Shown: positions 50,328 to 58,932, counted from the first letter of the stretch. The stretch is 64,000 bases of DNA from Clostridiales bacterium (GCA_022785125.1 JALFRA010000009.1:33254-97253); one strand, 5' to 3'. A program made the numbers and translations. The notes: generated by a model from the letters alone, not told the origin.

Positions 50328-50718
50328 TAATTCCATCCCCAAGTTCCTGCTGGTGGGGGTGGGCAATACCCTGCTGTCCATGGTACTCATGTTCCTGCTG
50401 GAGGGGCTGGGCTACTGGCCCTCCACCGCCATCGCCTATGTGGCGGGAGCGGTGATGAGTTTTTTCCTCAACCGCCACTTTACCTTCCACAGCGAGGAGA
50501 CCTTCCTGCGCTCGGCGGTGAAGTTCGCCATCAACGTGGCGGTGTGCTATGTAATTGCCTACGCCCTGGCCCAACCCATCGCCGGTTGGGTGCTGGGCAA
50601 CACGGGTATGGAACCCATCTGGCAGGAGCGGCTCACCAAGCTGGGGGGCATGGCCCTGTACACGATTCTCAATTATTTTGGCCAGCGGTTCTTTGCCTTC
50701 CAGAAAAAGAAGCATTAA
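50311..50718 (+). CDS. GtrA-family membrane protein
   Basis: A 135-residue protein with four helices and the GtrA pattern: FLLVGVGNTLLSMVLMFLL at the start, then AYVAGAVMSFFLNRHFTF and NYFGQRFFAF near the end. It is thought to move polyprenyl-phosphate-linked sugars across the membrane. The start at 50311 has TTGGAGG upstream and overlaps the glycosyltransferase gene. Confidence 0.93.
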   Translation: MAKLIDNSIPKFLLVGVGNTLLSMVLMFLLEGLGYWPSTAIAYVAGAVMSFFLNRHFTFHSEETFLRSAVKFAINVAVCYVIAYALAQPIAGWVLGNTGMEPIWQERLTKLGGMALYTILNYFGQRFFAFQKKKH

Positions 50719-50745
50719 ATTTATGTGAAATCCCCCGGCCTTCTC

Positions 50746-50774
50746 TTGCGTCCGCCGGAAAATGGGGGTAGAAT
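50746..50774 (+). promoter_or_regulatory. SigA-type promoter
   Basis: TTGCGT (50746-50751), 17-bp spacer, TAGAAT (50769-50774), about 43 nt before the small coiled-coil gene. Confidence 0.6.
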
Positions 50775-50816
50775 AGGGCCAGCATTTCAGCCAGTATACC
50801 GCAAGGAGGTAAGAAA

Positions 50817-51164
50817 ATGGCCTTTTTTGACGATTTGAAGGATAAAGCCACCGATCTGGGCCGGGCCGGCATGGCCAAGTCCAAGCAGCTGATGGAGATC
50901 ACCAAGCTGTCTCTCAATAATTCCGGAGAGGAGGACGCTATCCGCAAGGCCTATCTGGAGATCGGCAAGCTCTATTATGCCGAGCGGGGCGGCGCCCCGG
51001 AACCGGGCTATGCGGCCCTCTGCCAGCGGATCACCACCGCCAAGATCAATATTGAGGAGAACAAGGCCCGCATCGCCCAGATTAAGCAGGACGGGGTCCT
51101 GTCCGACGAGGACATCTCCCAGGCAGCCGCACAGGCTGAAGTCAGCGATTATACTGTGGAATAA
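50817..51164 (+). CDS. Small coiled-coil protein of unknown function
   Basis: A 115-residue protein with GCAAGGAGGT upstream. It begins MAFFDDLKDKATDLGRAGMA, then has AYLEIGKLYYAERGG and a C-terminal helix (ITTAKINIEENKARIAQIKQ) likely to form a coiled coil. Similar clostridial proteins carry a C-terminal zinc ribbon after such a helix; here it is absent. Own promoter and terminator, so it is a single-gene unit. Confidence 0.75.
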   Translation: MAFFDDLKDKATDLGRAGMAKSKQLMEITKLSLNNSGEEDAIRKAYLEIGKLYYAERGGAPEPGYAALCQRITTAKINIEENKARIAQIKQDGVLSDEDISQAAAQAEVSDYTVE

Positions 51165-51171
51165 GGTGCCA

Positions 51172-51205
51172 GAAGCCCTCCGCCGTTTGGCGGAGGGCTT
51201 TTTGC
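51172..51205 (+). terminator. Rho-independent terminator
   Basis: GAAGCCCTCCGCC-GTTT-GGCGGAGGGCTT followed by TTTG. Confidence 0.9.
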
Positions 51206-51240
51206 ATCCATGTAACTGGATTGTAACTGGACAAACATCC

Positions 51241-51280
51241 ACTTCAAATGTAGTATAATAATATCCACTACAAATGAAGT
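51241..51280 (+). promoter_or_regulatory. Paired BlaI-type operators around the -10 box
   Basis: ACTTCAAATGTAGT (51241-51254) and ACTACAAATGAAGT (51267-51280) are inverted near-copies flanking TATAAT (51254-51259). The TACAAATG/CATTTGTA-like cores resemble BlaI/MecI operators. The second site overlaps an ATG at 51274, supporting the later start at 51292 for the repressor. Confidence 0.75.
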
Positions 51281-51291
51281 TGGTGATAGAG

Positions 51292-51666
51292 ATGAAACGA
51301 CTCCCTGATACAGAACTGGAAGTGATGAAGGCCCTGTGGGCCTCCGGACCGGATACCCCGCGTTCCGCCCTGGAGACCGCCCTGGAGGGGTTTTGCTGGG
51401 CCTCCAATACGGTGAATACCTATCTGACCCGCCTGGCGGAGAAGGGCTTTGTGGCCGTCCGCCGGGAGGGGAAGAGCAACCTGTACACCCCGCTGGTCAG
51501 CCGGGAGGATTACCTGGCCTTTGACAGCCGGGCGGTGCTCTCCAAACTGTACGGCAGCTCCCCCCGGAATTTCCTGGCGGCTCTGGCCAAGAACGGCCTG
51601 GAGGAGCGGGACTTGGACGAGCTGCGGGATCTGCTGGATGAGCTCAGCGGGGAGAAGCAGGTATGA
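51292..51666 (+). CDS. BlaI/MecI-family transcriptional repressor
   Basis: A 124-residue repressor with the Penicillinase_R winged helix: LPDTELEVMKALWASG, then CWASNTVNTYLTRLAEKGFV and RREGKSNLYTPLVSREDYLA, and a short C-terminal dimerisation region (LEERDLDELRDLLDELSG). In the classic system the partner membrane metalloprotease BlaR1 relieves repression. Start at 51292; the ATG at 51274 lies inside an operator. Its stop overlaps the M56 protease start. Confidence 0.93.
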   Translation: MKRLPDTELEVMKALWASGPDTPRSALETALEGFCWASNTVNTYLTRLAEKGFVAVRREGKSNLYTPLVSREDYLAFDSRAVLSKLYGSSPRNFLAALAKNGLEERDLDELRDLLDELSGEKQV

Positions 51667-52565
51667 CGGACTTTTTGACCTCCATGGCGGGGGTAAGCCT
51701 GGGAGGCGGGGCGGTGGTCCTGCTGCTGGCAGTGCTGGCCAAACTGACCCGGGGACGGTACGGCGCCAGATGGCGGTGCTGGGCCTGGCTGCTATTGGCC
51801 CTCCGACTGGCTGTTCCTCTGCCTCTGCTGCCCGCCGGATCGGCTTCTGCCCCCATCCAGATCCAGGTGCCCCCGGACCGGGTGATCTACCAGCCGGCGG
51901 GGACGCCCCGGCCCAGCGCGGCCCAGCCCTCCCGGCCGGTCCGGACGGCGGCCCCATCCGCGGTGCCCTCGTCTGTCCCGGTCTTCACCCCCGCGCCTGA
52001 GGTTCTGCCCGCAGAGCAGGACCAGCCTGCCCCCATCACGGTGGGCGGTGTGCTGCTGGCCCTGTGGGTGACAGGCGGGGCGGCGGTGCTGGGGTGGAAT
52101 CTCATCGCCCATCTCCGTTTTAAAAGATACCTGGCCCGGTGGTGCTGCCCGGCGGAGGATGCGGATACCATCCGCCTGTTCAACGGCCTGTGCGACAGCC
52201 TCTCTCTCCACCGCAGACCCCGGCTGCGCCTGTGTCCCGGCCTGGCGGTACCTATGCTGGCGGGATTGTTCAAGCCGGTGTTGCTGCTGCCGGAGGAGGC
52301 CGGAGGTCAGGGACTGCGCTACGCCCTGCTCCATGAGCTGATTCACCACCGCCGCCGGGACATTTGGCTGAAAACCCTGGTGCTGTGGGTCAATGCCGTC
52401 CACTGGTTTAACCCCCTGGTGTGGCTGATGGTACGCTCCGTGGAGCGGGACACCGAGCTGGCCTGCGACGAGGGGGCCTTGAAACGGCTGCCCCAGGAGG
52501 AACACGCCGCCTACGGCAGAGCCATTTTGCAGGCCGTGGCGGCCCTGAGAAAGGAGAAAGCATGA
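51663..52565 (+). CDS. M56-family metallopeptidase, truncated after the zinc domain (BlaR1-like)
   Basis: A 300-residue membrane protease. Helices lie near 12-27 and 38-53, a long Pro/Ala/Ser-rich loop spans about 60-125, a third helix near 128-147, and the zinc motif HELIHH is at 224-229, followed by NAVHWFNPLVWLMVRSVERD with the third ligand E near 265 and ACDEG. It stops at residue 300, directly after the region where BlaR1/MecR1 proteins continue into a fourth helix and sensor. That continuation restarts in the next gene, whose ATG overlaps this stop (ATGA). No penicillin-binding sensor is present. Confidence 0.92.
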   Translation: MTDFLTSMAGVSLGGGAVVLLLAVLAKLTRGRYGARWRCWAWLLLALRLAVPLPLLPAGSASAPIQIQVPPDRVIYQPAGTPRPSAAQPSRPVRTAAPSAVPSSVPVFTPAPEVLPAEQDQPAPITVGGVLLALWVTGGAAVLGWNLIAHLRFKRYLARWCCPAEDADTIRLFNGLCDSLSLHRRPRLRLCPGLAVPMLAGLFKPVLLLPEEAGGQGLRYALLHELIHHRRRDIWLKTLVLWVNAVHWFNPLVWLMVRSVERDTELACDEGALKRLPQEEHAAYGRAILQAVAALRKEKA

Positions 52566-54226
52566 CATTGCCCAAGACCCGGCTGTCCACAGCCATGAGC
52601 GGCTCGGCCAGGGAGACCGAGGGACGGGTTCGCAATCTTTTTATCAAGCACCGGCGGCCTGCTCTGGCTCTGGTGTTGGCAGTAGGCTTTGCCATCGGCC
52701 TGTGCGGCTCCCTGGTGGCCTGCCGGTCGGAGACGGCCATTTCCGCCGCCCCGGCGGGAGAGAAACTGGCCTTTGCCCTCACTGAGCCGGGAGAGGAGAC
52801 GGTGCCCTTTGCGGATCTTTTAGGTCTTTCAGGCACCGTGACCCACACTTTGACAGAGGATGGAGTGCATAATTACGCCTATCAGATCCGACTGGCGGAC
52901 GGAACTGACTTCCCGCTGACCCAGGCCGGGGAGCCCCTGTACCAGGTGGATCTGGACGGGGACGGGGCGATAGATACTCTGTTGGAGAACGAATTCTTTC
53001 TGCAGGTGTGGCGGTATTGGCCCGACGGGTCCCTGCGTACCCAGCAGCTCCAGGCGGCGGCAGCCGGTCTGCTGGGCCTGGATGGGGACTATGGGAGAAT
53101 GGTGGAGCTGGCCTTCCAGCCGGAGGATGGGACGGTGGTCATCCACGTCTGGCCCTATGACGACGTGGGAGAGATGGAGGAGCGGGTGCCCCTGTCTCAA
53201 CTGCTGGAGGCGGCCAACTGGAGCGAGGTGGTGCTTAACCCGGAGGGACAGCCCCTGCCAAAGGGGAGCAGCCTCAGTTATCTGGAGAACCTTACCCTGG
53301 ACAGCCAGGGTAAGGGCGACGACCATCTGGTGACCAGAACCACCTGGCCGGACGGGCAGGACCAGGGTTCCACGGAGGTGGAGGTGACCCTGGGTACGGG
53401 AGAGGTGCTGTCCTGGCGTTATCCCAGCGTCACCAACCCTATGGTCTCCCCACTCCATATGACCTCCAGAGAGCGGCAGTCCCTGCTGGCCGCCCTGGCG
53501 ATTCCCATGTCCAACTACGGCGCCTGTGTCTATGCGGTGCTGGAGGTGGAGGAGGGCAAGCTGGCGGAGCAGTTCCGGCTGGACGCCGTGGACGGTTTCT
53601 ATGTGGATCATTCCTATGTGGAGACCGGGGAGAACGGCCTGCAGGTCCTGCGTATCCCGGAACTGTATGACCAATGGCACAGCCCCATCTGGGGGACGGT
53701 GTCCTGGGACGGAAGCCAGATCACCTATGCCTCCGACGGCTACTTCACCGATACCTATGAGTTGGACGTGGGCGGGGACGAGACACTGACACTGTCCCTG
53801 CGGTGTACCCCGCCTCAGGACGAGACACAGCGGGAGTATGACCGGATCGCCATCCTGAATGATGGTCAGGTGGTCCAGACCATCACGGCGGAGGATGTGG
53901 CCGCCGACGGAGTCCACACCTTCCAGGGCTTCCTCATCGACACCCCGGCAGGTGGCCCGGTGGAGACCCGGGATATCAACTTTGACGGGGTGGAGGAGTT
54001 CGGCCTGCTGTGCGACGCCACCCAGAACGCCTGCCGCTGCTGGTTCGTGTGGGACAGTGAGGCGGGGCAGTTCCGCCATCTGGCTACCCTGGCCGGGGAC
54101 CTGACCCTGCAGCCTGAGGAGGGGCAGCTGGAGGAGCGGATGTGGAACCGGGAGTGGGACGCTATGGTGACCCGCACCTACGGCTGGGACAGCCAGGGCA
54201 ACCTGGTACTGCAATCGGAAACATGA
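52562..54226 (+). CDS. Anchored extracytoplasmic protein 1 with detached BlaR1-type junction
   Basis: A 554-residue protein. Residues 1-35 (LPKTRLSTAMSGSARETEGR then VRNLFIKHRRP) look like the cytosolic strand that in M56 proteins links the zinc domain to the last helix. A helix follows (about 34-53), ending in a lipobox-like LVAC with Cys54. The rest is an extracytoplasmic domain without recognised enzyme motifs but with DLDGDGAIDTLLEN near 140 and INFDGVEEFGLLCDATQNAC near 470, the style of calcium-binding or FG-GAP-like repeats. Start overlaps the M56 stop. Two tandem paralogous starts follow. Confidence 0.8.
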   Translation: MTLPKTRLSTAMSGSARETEGRVRNLFIKHRRPALALVLAVGFAIGLCGSLVACRSETAISAAPAGEKLAFALTEPGEETVPFADLLGLSGTVTHTLTEDGVHNYAYQIRLADGTDFPLTQAGEPLYQVDLDGDGAIDTLLENEFFLQVWRYWPDGSLRTQQLQAAAAGLLGLDGDYGRMVELAFQPEDGTVVIHVWPYDDVGEMEERVPLSQLLEAANWSEVVLNPEGQPLPKGSSLSYLENLTLDSQGKGDDHLVTRTTWPDGQDQGSTEVEVTLGTGEVLSWRYPSVTNPMVSPLHMTSRERQSLLAALAIPMSNYGACVYAVLEVEEGKLAEQFRLDAVDGFYVDHSYVETGENGLQVLRIPELYDQWHSPIWGTVSWDGSQITYASDGYFTDTYELDVGGDETLTLSLRCTPPQDETQREYDRIAILNDGQVVQTITAEDVAADGVHTFQGFLIDTPAGGPVETRDINFDGVEEFGLLCDATQNACRCWFVWDSEAGQFRHLATLAGDLTLQPEEGQLEERMWNREWDAMVTRTYGWDSQGNLVLQSET

Positions 54227-54239
54227 CAGGAGGAACGCT

Positions 54240-55787
54240 ATGAAATTGCCCAAAACCCGGCTGTCCACCCGTATGAGTGGCTCGGCCCGAGAAACCGAGG
54301 GACGGGTACGCAATCTCTTTATCAAGCACCGGCGGCCTGCGCTGGCACTGGTAATGACAGTGGGCTTCGCCATTGGCCTGTGCGGCTCCCTGGTGGCCTG
54401 CCGGGCTCAGATCAGCCAGGAACAGCGGCTGGATGCCCTGTATGATGCTGCTGAGATCAGCTTTGATGGGGAGCCTCAGCGGCAGGAGCTGGCCTGCATC
54501 CAGGGCCAGGGGGGAACCTTGGTGGCCGGCCATTTTTACGACGACTACCCCCGCTATACCCTGATCATCGGCGTTGAGGATGACCGGGGCCAGCTTACCG
54601 GGCCGGTGTTTTCCGCCACCTCCAGCGGCGGCAGGCCCCAGGTTTCCACCTTCCGAAAGGACGATGTGGACTATCTCCTCTACACCGTCAACGGCGGAGG
54701 GCAGGGTTACACCTATGGAGAGGGGGGGCTGCTGGCCTTTGACGGTACCGACTTCACCTGGGTCTGGCCCATGAAGGGGGACCTGCGGCAGGAGGACGCC
54801 CAGGTTTGGGTGGAGTACCAGAACTACTGGGAGGACAAAATACCCCTGCCATGTCCCGGCGGGGTAGAGATCTTTCAGGGGGCGGATGATTGGCGCCTGT
54901 ATGGCCGGGGACCCCAATGGGCCTTTCGGGAGCGGATTCAGCTGACGGGGGGATACCATGCGCCGGAAAGGGTCATGAATGAACTGCGCCGGGTGCTGGA
55001 GTACAGAACCAGAGACCAGGACAACCCCTGGCAGGCCAGCAACACCTCCGCCCAGTGGCAGATCGTCCAGGTGACGCCGGGGGAAGATACCCTGTGCGGA
55101 CAGCGGTACACCCTGCTGGCCTGCTCTGTTTTGACGGGGGAGGAGTGGCTGGGAATGGAGGTGCTGCTCTGCCCCACGTTCTGGAGTGGTGAGGAGCAGC
55201 TCTGGCCCAATCTCATCCGGGTGGTCACAGGGAGTGAAGAGGAGGTGCGGAAGGCCCTGCGGGAGGAAAACCGGCAGGTAGAGAGCCAGCGGATTACCAT
55301 GACCACCGCCACCGGGCGAAACCTGTCCCTGGAGCTGGAACTGGAGCCTCTGGACCAGCAGCCCTATTGTCTGGCAATCGAGCAGATCCGGGTCTATGAG
55401 GGTGACACACCGCTTCAGTTCATGGCGGTGGAGGACGATGTGTATACGCCGGACAGCTTCTACCGGGGCCTGTTTCTGATCCGGGACCCCAATATTGGGG
55501 AGCCGGATATCCGGGACCTGAATTTTGACGGTTCCCCCGATTTGGGCCTGCTGGCGGAGTCGAGCTTCCCCCACAATGTAAGCTATGTGTGGTTTTTGTG
55601 GGACGAGGAGACGAGCCGGTTTTCCTTTTCCACCTATCTGTTCTCGGAACTTACCATTGATGCGGAGCGCCGGCAGGTGGTGGAACATATCCGGGGAGAT
55701 GCGGGCCGGCCGGAGGAGGCGGTGTATGTCTGGACTGAAGACGGTACCCTGGAGCAGATCAGCTACAGACAGCTCAGATGGTCATGA
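54240..55787 (+). CDS. Anchored extracytoplasmic protein 2 (same N-terminus, different sensor domain)
   Basis: A 515-residue protein whose first 55 residues are almost identical to the previous one (KLPKTRLSTRMSGSARETEG... to LVACR, Cys54). The extracytoplasmic part then diverges: CIQGQGGTLVAGHFYDDYPR, a beta-rich region, and a C-terminal DLNFDGSPDLGLLAESS motif with a FLWDEETSRF strand that matches the ending style of protein 1. AGGAGGAACGCT precedes the ATG. Gap to the previous gene is 13 nt. The duplicated N-terminus shows it arose by tandem copying of the anchor plus replacement or divergence of the outer domain. Confidence 0.8.
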   Translation: MKLPKTRLSTRMSGSARETEGRVRNLFIKHRRPALALVMTVGFAIGLCGSLVACRAQISQEQRLDALYDAAEISFDGEPQRQELACIQGQGGTLVAGHFYDDYPRYTLIIGVEDDRGQLTGPVFSATSSGGRPQVSTFRKDDVDYLLYTVNGGGQGYTYGEGGLLAFDGTDFTWVWPMKGDLRQEDAQVWVEYQNYWEDKIPLPCPGGVEIFQGADDWRLYGRGPQWAFRERIQLTGGYHAPERVMNELRRVLEYRTRDQDNPWQASNTSAQWQIVQVTPGEDTLCGQRYTLLACSVLTGEEWLGMEVLLCPTFWSGEEQLWPNLIRVVTGSEEEVRKALREENRQVESQRITMTTATGRNLSLELELEPLDQQPYCLAIEQIRVYEGDTPLQFMAVEDDVYTPDSFYRGLFLIRDPNIGEPDIRDLNFDGSPDLGLLAESSFPHNVSYVWFLWDEETSRFSFSTYLFSELTIDAERRQVVEHIRGDAGRPEEAVYVWTEDGTLEQISYRQLRWS

Positions 55788-55802
55788 GAGAGGAGGGTCC
55801 TT

Positions 55803-57863
55803 ATGAACGTGCCCCATACCCGGCTGTCCACCCATATGAGCGGCTCGGCAAAGGCCACCGAGCAGCGCCTGCGTAATCTCTTTGCCCGGCACAAGCGGCC
55901 CGCACTGCTTTTGGTGACGGTGGTAGCCCTGGCCATCGGCCTGTGCGGAGGACTGGTGGCCTGCCGAAGTACCACCCAGGCCGGAGGTTTGACGATGGAT
56001 ACCCAGTATTACGACGTCCTGGGCAACTACATTGAGATTCCCAGACTGACGGCGGAGGGGGAGGGCGCCCAGGAGATCAACCAAGCCCTGGCTGTCCTTA
56101 AAAGCCAGTATCGGACTGTTATGGATGCCCCCATGAATATGGTAGGGGGCCAGCGGTGCCTGTTTTATCCTGCGGTCACCGAACGGTACGATAACCTGAT
56201 CTTCTATCTGGACTCTGCCAGCTCCGGCAACGACGGTGATCTCTATACCCTGGTCTACGACCGGCAGGAGGATCGGGTGGTCACCCTGACGGAGGCCCTG
56301 GAACTGGCGGGAACTACGGAGGATGCCCTCTGCCGGGGCGCGGAGGAGTACCTGAACGGGGAGCTGGCGGATGCGGAGGTGGCCCTGGCCGCGCAGGGTG
56401 GGACGGTGACCGGGTTCCGCATCCGGGATGACGGGGGCGTGGAGTTCTACCTCACCTGTATGACCGACGATGCCGACCCGGCGGTGGACGCTGTGGACGG
56501 CTGGCGGCGCCTGCTGGTGTATGCTGACGGCAGCTACCGTCGCTACAACTACAAGCTGTCCGCCCTTCTGGGGGAGGAATTGCTCATCCCGGCGGACGAG
56601 TTGGCGTCCTTTGAAATACCCCTGTGGTATCAGTGGGGGCCCTCCGGCGGGGAGCCGGAAGGGGGATTTGCGATGGAGCAGATTCCTCCCCAGGTGGAGG
56701 AACAAGTCCTGCAATATATGGTAGACCATGTGGGCTATTCGGAACTGCCCATGGAGCTGATCCTTCGTACCAGCTTTACTGATTTGAGCCGGTTGGATCT
56801 GGCGGAAGAATGGCGGGATATGGACGCTCTGGAGTGCTATGGAATTACCTATGGCGCCAATGGTACCTATGTGGGTGAAGATCTGCTCTTTTTCCGTAAG
56901 GGCGAGCAGTATACCTTTGTCGGATCGCTGGGAGAGTATGATTCCGAACAGGTGGAGCCCACGCGGTTGGCTGCTGTAGGCACCTATAATTATCGGATGA
57001 TGTACTGGATGCTGGAGCAGGGCATCCTGACCGCCTTCCCGGAAGTAGATGTCATGCTGCGGGACGCGCCCATGCCGCTGGCGGCCCGGAACGCCGCGGT
57101 GGCCTATTTTTACAGCAACAGGCCGGAGGATATGTCGATTTTCTTTGCCGACCAGGCGCCGCTCCAGCCGGAAGGACGCACCATGCGGATCGATGAAGCA
57201 AGCTACCTGGGTCTGCGGCAGCTTTACGAGACCTACGGCGTGGTCTATCAGCTGACTTGCAGCGGCTGGGAGGATGGAAACTGGTATTCCTATCCGGAAC
57301 CCCTGTGGCTGGTGTTCCAACTGGGCCAGGGAGGAGACATGACTACCGTTCTGGGCGAAAGTGTGCCCAGAGAAACGGTGGAGCAGGCGGCGCTGGAGCA
57401 GGGATACCATCTGGTGGATGGGGCGGTGGCACTGTGGCGGGACGGATACCCCAACCCGGCGGGGCCGGGGAGCGAGGCGGACTTTTTCTGGGAGGAGCCT
57501 GTGGTTACCGTTCTGGAGGGGGCCGAGCCCATCTACCAGGAGGGGGACTGGTGGCAGCAGATGGCGTGGGAGGGCCTTTCCGCCCTGTGCTACTGCAATG
57601 CCGACGGCAGCTACGCCATCCAGCGTCTGGAGACCACACGAACCGATCTCTCTACCGACCGGGGCATCCGGGTGGGTTCCACCCGGGCGGAGGTGGAGGC
57701 TGCCTACGGCGAAAAGCTGTCCCATACCGACTACTGGGGGCTGTATCCCGGGGAGGATTATCTGTGGTACTGTGCCGACCCGGCAGGTTGGGGGGCGGCC
57801 ATTCTCTTCTTCTTCGACGGGGATGGGGTAAGCCGTATCGTACTCAACAATATGTTTAACTGA
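55803..57863 (+). CDS. Anchored extracytoplasmic protein 3 (diverged N-terminus, two-domain sensor part)
   Basis: A 686-residue protein that again begins with the junction segment (NVPHTRLSTHMSGSAKATEQ, RLRNLFARHKRPALL) and a helix ending LVACR with Cys54. The outer region has a first part resembling DUF3298/RsiV-type domains (YDNLIFYLDSASSGNDGDLY, YDRQEDRVVTLTEAL, EFYLTCMTDDADPA) and a second part (TSFTDLSRLDLAEEWRDMDA, IRVGSTRAEVEAAYGEKLSH) that looks like a SmpA/BamE-style or secreted repeat fold; both assignments are tentative. Last gene of the BlaI-M56 operon, before a strong terminator. Confidence 0.78.
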   Translation: MNVPHTRLSTHMSGSAKATEQRLRNLFARHKRPALLLVTVVALAIGLCGGLVACRSTTQAGGLTMDTQYYDVLGNYIEIPRLTAEGEGAQEINQALAVLKSQYRTVMDAPMNMVGGQRCLFYPAVTERYDNLIFYLDSASSGNDGDLYTLVYDRQEDRVVTLTEALELAGTTEDALCRGAEEYLNGELADAEVALAAQGGTVTGFRIRDDGGVEFYLTCMTDDADPAVDAVDGWRRLLVYADGSYRRYNYKLSALLGEELLIPADELASFEIPLWYQWGPSGGEPEGGFAMEQIPPQVEEQVLQYMVDHVGYSELPMELILRTSFTDLSRLDLAEEWRDMDALECYGITYGANGTYVGEDLLFFRKGEQYTFVGSLGEYDSEQVEPTRLAAVGTYNYRMMYWMLEQGILTAFPEVDVMLRDAPMPLAARNAAVAYFYSNRPEDMSIFFADQAPLQPEGRTMRIDEASYLGLRQLYETYGVVYQLTCSGWEDGNWYSYPEPLWLVFQLGQGGDMTTVLGESVPRETVEQAALEQGYHLVDGAVALWRDGYPNPAGPGSEADFFWEEPVVTVLEGAEPIYQEGDWWQQMAWEGLSALCYCNADGSYAIQRLETTRTDLSTDRGIRVGSTRAEVEAAYGEKLSHTDYWGLYPGEDYLWYCADPAGWGAAILFFFDGDGVSRIVLNNMFN

Positions 57864-57902
57864 TACGAAACAAAGCGCCTGCTGCGACGGTTACTTTTGT
57901 AG

Positions 57903-57943
57903 AAAAACAACCCCGCTTGCAATTGCAAGCGGGGTTGTTTTAT
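57903..57943. terminator. Bidirectional terminator
   Basis: A perfect 18-bp inverted repeat (AAACAACCCCGCTTGCAA / TTGCAAGCGGGGTTGTTT) between the convergent operon and the NlpC/P60 gene. Confidence 0.93.
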
Positions 57944-57973
57944 CGTCATATGATTTTACCTGCCAAGCAAAAA

Positions 57974-58891
57974 TCACAGGATGCGGCGACCAGCGATATA
58001 CACGTTGGCGTAATGGCCGGTCATCAGTTGATCGATTTGCACCATGTACTTATTGGTGGAGGCGTGGATAAACTGGCCATTGCCGATGTAGATGCCCACG
58101 TGGGAAGCGGGGTAAGAGGTGTTGTAACGGAAGAATACCAGATCGCCGGGCTGCAGCTCACTTTTGGAAACGGGGGTACCGTTGGAGAGCTGGGTGGAAG
58201 CAGTGCGGTTCAGGGTGTAACCGAAGTGGCGATATATGTAGCTGGTAAAGCCGGAGCAGTCAAAACAGCTGGGACCATTGCCTCCGTAGACATAGGGGAC
58301 ACCCAGGAACTGCTTGGCATAGTCCACAACCTGCTGGCCCATGCTGTTGTCGGAGGCCACAGCCACGGCGGTGGCGCCGTCGCCGCGGGAGCCGGCGGAA
58401 TCCTTGCAGGTCACCATGTACTCGCTGCTAACATAGCCCACAGCGCCGCTGGAGGTCTTGACCTTATACCAGCCATTATTGATACCCACAATGGTGACAA
58501 CCGCGTTGTCATTGAGGGTGGTCACCTTGCTACAGGTGGTGCCAGGCCCGCTGCGCACATTCAGGGTAGAGCCGCCGGCCTGGACCAGGCCGTAGCCGAT
58601 GGTCACATCAGCCTGAGCGGAGACCGTCAGATATTCGCCCGACATATAGCCCTCGACGGTGTTGTAGTCCACCTTATACCAGCCGTTGCCGGCGTCTTCC
58701 AGAATAACAACAGTGTCACCCTCAGAGGCGGTAGCCAGGATGGTGGAGGTGGTGCTGGCCTCGTTGCGGAGGCGAAGGGCATCGGTATTGACGGTGCCCA
58801 CGCCGCTGGCGGCGGAAGCGCCGATCATACAGGCGACGGAGACGGCGACGGTCAGGAGCGTGGTGCGCAGAAGCTTGGCAGGCGTTATCAT
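57974..58891 (-). CDS. Secreted SH3-SH3-NlpC/P60 peptidoglycan endopeptidase
   Basis: A 305-residue exported enzyme. The signal peptide ends near ASA-AS (about residue 28). Two bacterial SH3 domains follow (about 33-92, NTDALRLRNEASTTSTILAT; about 103-160, GSTLNVRSGPGTTCSKVTTL), then an NlpC/P60 catalytic domain (about 185-305) with the cysteine in CFDCSGFTSYIYRHFG and the histidine in HVGIYIGNGQFIHAS. It cleaves stem peptides between D-glutamate and the diamino acid. GGAGGAATTCTACCA precedes the start. Cytosolic-looking gene 41 nt upstream may be co-transcribed. Confidence 0.95.
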   Translation of the reverse strand: MITPAKLLRTTLLTVAVSVACMIGASAASGVGTVNTDALRLRNEASTTSTILATASEGDTVVILEDAGNGWYKVDYNTVEGYMSGEYLTVSAQADVTIGYGLVQAGGSTLNVRSGPGTTCSKVTTLNDNAVVTIVGINNGWYKVKTSSGAVGYVSSEYMVTCKDSAGSRGDGATAVAVASDNSMGQQVVDYAKQFLGVPYVYGGNGPSCFDCSGFTSYIYRHFGYTLNRTASTQLSNGTPVSKSELQPGDLVFFRYNTSYPASHVGIYIGNGQFIHASTNKYMVQIDQLMTGHYANVYIAGRRIL

Positions 58892-58932
58892 TGGTAGAAT
58901 TCCTCCGTTCTGATCGTTGGGTGGATAGAAAC

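Noticed and set aside
52555..52575. Programmed frameshift joining the M56 gene to the next one
   Set aside because: There is no slippery heptamer at AAAGCATGACATT, and the later paralogs have their own start codons; coupled re-initiation explains the overlap.
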